From Reticulitermes lucifugus (Eukaryota > Arthropoda > Insecta > Blattodea > Rhinotermitidae), in NCBI GenBank assembly GCA_026260175.1, contig JAKCWW010001032.1, positions 1-64,000 of the forward strand: 64,000 nt of DNA, in the 5' to 3' direction. Positions 59,990-64,000 of the stretch are shown here, piece after piece; position 1 is the stretch's first letter; every line of letters begins with the position of its first letter. Made by a program: the position numbers and the translations under genes. Below the pieces are notes generated by a model. That model was not told the DNA's origin. It saw only the letters and a list, made by a program, of their open reading frames with translations, and did not search any database.

Positions 59990-60090
59990 ATAATCGTCAA
60001 ACTGGTCAAGCAATTCCTCGTCTTTTATGGAAACTGATAGTTGACTATCGTGTTCGCAAGGGCCCACCAATCTTTGGATATATCTTCAGT
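59990..60090 (+). repeat. Dispersed repeat fragment
   Basis: The frame reads QAIPRLLWKLIVDYRVRKGPP, close to a PRLLWNPKVHYRVHKSPP phrase I remember as repeat-derived in many animal gene sets. About 100 bp; diverges after 60090. Confidence 0.45.
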
Positions 60091-60198
60091 AAATCCCTCA
60101 TCTTGGGAACCAAGTCTCACGTTTCTGAAGCTAAATTTAACAAATTAGTTCGTAATGAAGTTCACAGCCATGAGCGGATAAGATAATTTACAGACAGG

Positions 60199-60499
60199 TC
60201 CTCACTGAGTGGGGGCCCGAGTAGCGTAGTCGGTATAGCAACTGTGCTACGGGCTGGACGTTCTGGGCAAGAGATTTTTCTCTCCTCCAAAACGTCCAGA
60301 CCGGCTTTGAGGCCCATCCAGCCTCATATTCAGTGGGCGCCGAAGTTGATTTTGGGGGGTAAAGCTGCTGTGGCATGAAGTTAATTACTTTACCTCCATC
60401 TATTTCCGATGTTAAAAATGAGTGGAAGTATAACTCTACCCCCTCTATGCCTTCATGGCGTGGACAGGGAGAATTTCACCTTCACTTTCCTCACTGCGT
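60199..60499 (+). mobile_element. SINE family I copy with target duplication
   Basis: Occupies about 60211-60487. CGAGTAGCGTAGTCGGTATAG, GTGCTACGGGCTGGACG, GTCCAGACCGGCTTTGAGGCC, GGGGGGTAAAGCTGCTGTGGC, TGTTAAAAATGAGTGGAAG, CCTTCATGGCGTGGACAGGG. The B box has been deleted. TCCTCACTGAGT (60199-60210) and TCCTCACTGCGT (60488-60499) form a 12-bp duplication with one change. Confidence 0.8.
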
Positions 60500-60504
60500 A
60501 GGAA

Positions 60505-60850
60505 CAGACAGAAAATTAAATGGTTTCGTAGGTTGTTCATGACAGCTACTGTAAAGGAATTACTAGTTCAGATATTGTACACCTTCAAACTGATCGCAGT
60601 AGTACTTTATTTAGAAACGTTGAATTCGAAGTGTTGCTAGCAGCCAATTTCAGTTTTAAAGTTCAACATGCAAAATGTGACAGGTTTCCTATAGTAATAT
60701 TAATTACTTTTTCAGGCATAAGTAATTCTTAAAGTTCTGTGTAGCTGGATCGGAAATACGAGTATGTTGCACTTCATTATTGGATTCACATTTTAGTACT
60801 CCGCAGAGACACACAGAAAAGGACTACTGAGTTGGCCTCATTACTATTCT
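60505..60850. other. Anonymous DNA
   Basis: Nothing supported. Confidence 0.5.
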
Positions 60851-60857
60851 CGTCTTC

Positions 60858-60893
60858 GTTGTTGTTGTTATTGTTGTTGTTGTTGTTATTGTT
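60858..60893. repeat. (GTT)n microsatellite
   Basis: Twelve GTT units, two replaced by ATT. Confidence 0.85.
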
Positions 60894-60899
60894 CGTGAT

Positions 60900-62965
60900 T
60901 GCAAATCGTAAATTATGTGTAAGAAGGCACAAGTGCGCACAGTGTCTGGCTACGTGGTCATTAGCAGACAATGTACAGACAGGCATAAGACAATAGGCCT
61001 ATGGTGTATGATGTGGGTTACGATTTCCAAAAGGAAGTTAAGTGGATGTTTTTAAACGAAAAAGCAATGTTATAATGAAATTAAGAAGTCGACGAAGGTA
61101 ACGCAAAAGGAAATGACTAAGAACTTAATTAACAAATAGCATAATATATAACAACCTTACTTTCTGTAAAAGTAACAACAACCGGTTTTAACTCAAAACT
61201 TATAATGCGTTTGGGATAAAGCAAAAACTTTCATGTGACTTTCCGTAATAAACTAAGGCATATTCTCTAAATTGTGCTTTAAATGTACAATATGTGGGGT
61301 GGAATTCTTGAAGGACAGTATGCAGTGTCTTTGTTCTACAGTGCCAAATAACGATGTTCATAAAGAGGCGAGGATTTGTTCTTTTGGAACAGACCAAGGG
61401 ACAAGACAATTTTCTTAGATAAGTTACCACACACCACTGATAACTGAGTTTAATTCAGCTGTTAAAAATAATTATATGGAATGTTTTATACACGTAGCTC
61501 AGTGGAGTTCTTCATGTAAAGTGCCAGTGAGTTCCAAATCGTGCAACAGCACCATTTGTAGGAAACCTCATACACTTTATTTACATGCGTGTTTACTTCT
61601 TAACTTTTAATTACTGCGGCAATTTCGACGACCAGTGGCCGCGGCCATTACCGTGAAGATAGTCATTCTTCGTGTTGGTGATATTTATCTCACTGGGTAG
61701 TTTAATGGTTCACGTAAACGAATCAATACAGAAAGTGAGTCCGGGTCTTTATAAGTTTACATTTTCTTAAAAATTACACGTATTGAATAAAGCAACACAG
61801 CGTATTAAAGGTTAACTAAAAAATTTCGTGTCAATAAATTTCCAGCTCACACCTTCCGTGTCATTCATTACACATATCTCGTCGATAACTTATTTCATCT
61901 CACACACGTTTCGGCATCTCTATAGTTACGCTTCATTATGCATCGTCCTCTAAGGACATTTTTCCATCCCCTCTCGCCAGAGTGTGCTGGCAGATGCTGT
62001 GATGTGGTTTTTATAGCGCCAGATACTTCTCCTACGAGCCTCTAAACACAAGGAATATTACATCCATTATGTGTCACAAAATTAATTCTCGACAAACGTG
62101 CACCATACTGGGAACAGCAATCTAATTTTGCTTTCTTCTAAGAAGTTTCAGCTTTGTGACGTAAAATATTCTAGCTGGGATTACTCTCAAGCCTCGCAAT
62201 CCTTCTTGCATTTTTGTATAGCTGAATTCTTTTGCATTTCTTCTGCCCACGTTTCACAGAATAAAGTTCTTTTCGTATGTCAGACGTAAGGCAAAAAGCG
62301 CATGTCCAACAGCTTCAAGAGCCAAGTTATTCTCTTAATAATTTAGTAACGTGTCCATCTCCAAACGTGTGGTCTTAGAGTGGCTTAGTCTCAAAATTTA
62401 TTAACTATTATAACGACAGTGGTTCCTGTAGGAAATATGAGGTACATATTTAACATTCAAAATCATGCATTTATGTATGAGTTTCGTACCATTCCAGAAT
62501 AAGGTAGACAACGATTATTTAAGGAAACTGCATGACTGGTCTTTGTAATTGGGGCAGTATGTTTTCTGTGAGGCAGGAAATGAATTTTAACTTATTATTT
62601 ATACAAATTTCGAGCTTCAAAGAATTAAATAATTATCCTGTTTAGGCTGTATTTTAGGAGTTCCGAATCTCTAGGAAAGTACACATAACTTCGAGAATCC
62701 ACACCACAAAATGCGCGACATTTGTAACAAAATAAATTACGGAATCTCCACTTTTTAATGTGATAACTGCTACTCATTAAGAGGGTCTATATGTTATACT
62801 TTACAATGAAATGGCACGGTACGATGCTTAGGCAGCAGCCAAGATAATTGATTTTTATTCGTTTAGGAGATGAGTACAGTTTTACAGCGAAAATATTGTC
62901 ATTAATCTAAGCAAGTAATCGATAAATGCTTCTAAAAATGGCTTTATGCAAACGGTATTATTAAA
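60900..62965. other. Mostly anonymous AT-rich DNA
   Basis: Contains TAGGCCTA at 60994 and, at 61905-61955 on the minus strand, AGAGGACGATGCAT...GCCGAAACGTGTG, a recurrent-motif copy. No gene. Confidence 0.45.
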
Positions 62966-62970
62966 ATTTT

Positions 62971-63042
62971 CATCATCAGCAGCATCACCATCATCATCGT
63001 CGTCGTCTCCTAATCATCATAATCACCATCATCACTACCACC
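62971..63042. repeat. (CAT)n/(CGT)n compound microsatellite
   Basis: CATCAT units with CAGCAG and CACCAT variants, then CGTCGTCGTC, then more CAT units. Confidence 0.8.
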
Positions 63043-63168
63043 AAACAACAGTTTCAAGTCTAAACTTCTGAACACATCCGAACGTGCATTTTTATTCACG
63101 CCGCTGTTCATACAGAGAGGAAAATCAAGTTGTCTCATAACTTTAAGAGAACCAGGAAACTGTGTGAG

Positions 63169-63305
63169 TAGACTACTCTGTTCTGGGAAGTGTTGTCATG
63201 TAGTCTGGCAGACATTTACCACTGTTTAGGCCGTAGCTTTCTCCGAAAGTTTGCAATTTGTACCAGACTACGAGGTGTCATATTCCAGAAGATAGTAGTA
63301 ATCTA
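63169..63305. mobile_element. Foldback element
   Basis: TAGACTACTCTGTTCTGGGAAG..GTCATGTAGTCTGGCAG (63169-63210) is an inverted, diverged copy of CAGACTACGAGGTGTCATATTCC..AGATAGTAGTAATCTA (63263-63305). GTAGTCTGG and CCAGACTAC pair exactly. The TCTTCTGGAATATGAC terminus matches the 2808 and 57245 elements. Shortly after comes GAGAACCTCAAACG, again like 2808. Confidence 0.6.
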
Positions 63306-63371
63306 TACAGTTGCCGCCTCGAGAACCTCAAACGTCATATATGAGTAATAGCCCTACTTTATACTCTAAAG

Positions 63372-63452
63372 CTATGAAAATGGCTTAATCCGCTCTCTGG
63401 AGAACTGACTTCGGAAGAGGCTATGGCCTTATCATAAGACAAACTGATAATG
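63372..63452 (+). mobile_element. Retroelement C-terminal fragment
   Basis: Reads WRTDFGRGYGLIIRQT, a diverged copy of the phrase at 18888-18977. Confidence 0.4.
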
Positions 63453-63454
63453 AT

Positions 63455-64000
63455 CTAATATGTAAACCAGATTTGGCGTGAGAAATTTTGTACTATTTTA
63501 GTGATACTTTTTCTTCTGGAGAAAGTTCCAAATATCACTGGTCTTTACTGTAGGAAGAGTGTTACAGATGTAAGATGATGTGCCACCTCATCTTTGAACA
63601 CGACACATCTGTACAGATGAAGTTCGAACACTCATAAATATGTGACCATCTTCTGAAGTATCCAATGCAGAATTCTGAGCCTCATGATTCAGGTCGTTGG
63701 TCGAATCATCTTGTTATTAGCGGCAAAAGCAGTCTGCGACACAAGGTTGTAAAACTGTTAGTCACATAGTTTGTGAACTCAGAAACTAAGTCTGCTTCGG
63801 CATGAATGTTGGCAACTGTTTCTCAGTTATTTCCATTTCTGAGAATGAAGCTGTTGGCAGGTGATACAAACTCCATATCTCATTCCGTAAACGAGCTAAA
63901 TAAAAATCGACGGAGAAGAGCGAGAGAGAACAGTGACAGCATGGGCCTGAGCAACTAACACTCTTCCCTCTTTCGCTCCTGAACTTCCCCTTATCCAATT
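63455..64000. other. Anonymous DNA to window end
   Basis: A 70-codon minus frame (63998-63786) is unrecognised; no repeat identified. Confidence 0.5.

Overview
The window reads as AT-rich, repeat-laden nuclear DNA of an insect, most likely a cockroach (Blattodea, perhaps Periplaneta americana). This rests on the repeats: three or more tRNA-derived SINE families and one non-LTR retrotransposon (LINE) whose conceptual translations match phrases I remember from cockroach gene predictions. That is recollection, not a database search. There is no operon structure, no rRNA, no intact tRNA gene and no CRISPR. No open reading frame exceeds 133 codons, and no complete host gene can be supported. The window looks intergenic or like the inside of very long introns.

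Layout. 1-9 kb: a deleted LINE piece at the left edge, a hAT-like end, a full SINE with a 14-bp target duplication (1235-1506), a foldback (2808-2956), a diverged satellite-like array (4630-5110), a small hairpin (7221-7265) and a SINE (8794-9025). 9-20 kb: microsatellites, a candidate first exon on the minus strand (10958-11076), a LINE 3' fragment (13429-14300) and two SINEs. 20-32 kb: SINEs (one split by a 50-N gap), a hAT-like end, a 62-bp-arm foldback (24379-24520), the best candidate host exon (25515-25685, minus), a rearranged LINE (28430-29830) and a 169-bp-arm foldback (31821-32187). 32-42 kb: mostly anonymous, with LINE pieces and a 516-bp hAT-type element (36673-37188) with perfect 17-bp terminal inverted repeats and an 8-bp target duplication. 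42-54 kb: tRNA-Leu/Ser-like SINEs, a three-unit tandem repeat (45691-46071) and seven SINE copies in the same orientation within 3.7 kb. 54-64 kb: mostly anonymous, two more foldbacks (57245-57458, 63169-63305) and one SINE with target duplications.

The pieces do not form a pathway. The SINEs probably depended on LINE machinery. The palindromic elements and the hAT-type element are non-autonomous and would need transposase encoded elsewhere. Eight of nine SINE family I copies are on the plus strand, and all LINE pieces except one identified at 36.4-37.3 kb, plus two short uncertain C-terminal fragments, are on the minus strand. The most unexplained signals are the excess of the palindromic octamer TAGGCCTA, the recurrent GAAGATG...CGAAACG motif, and the shared ends of the foldback elements. 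I saw no clear new biological system.
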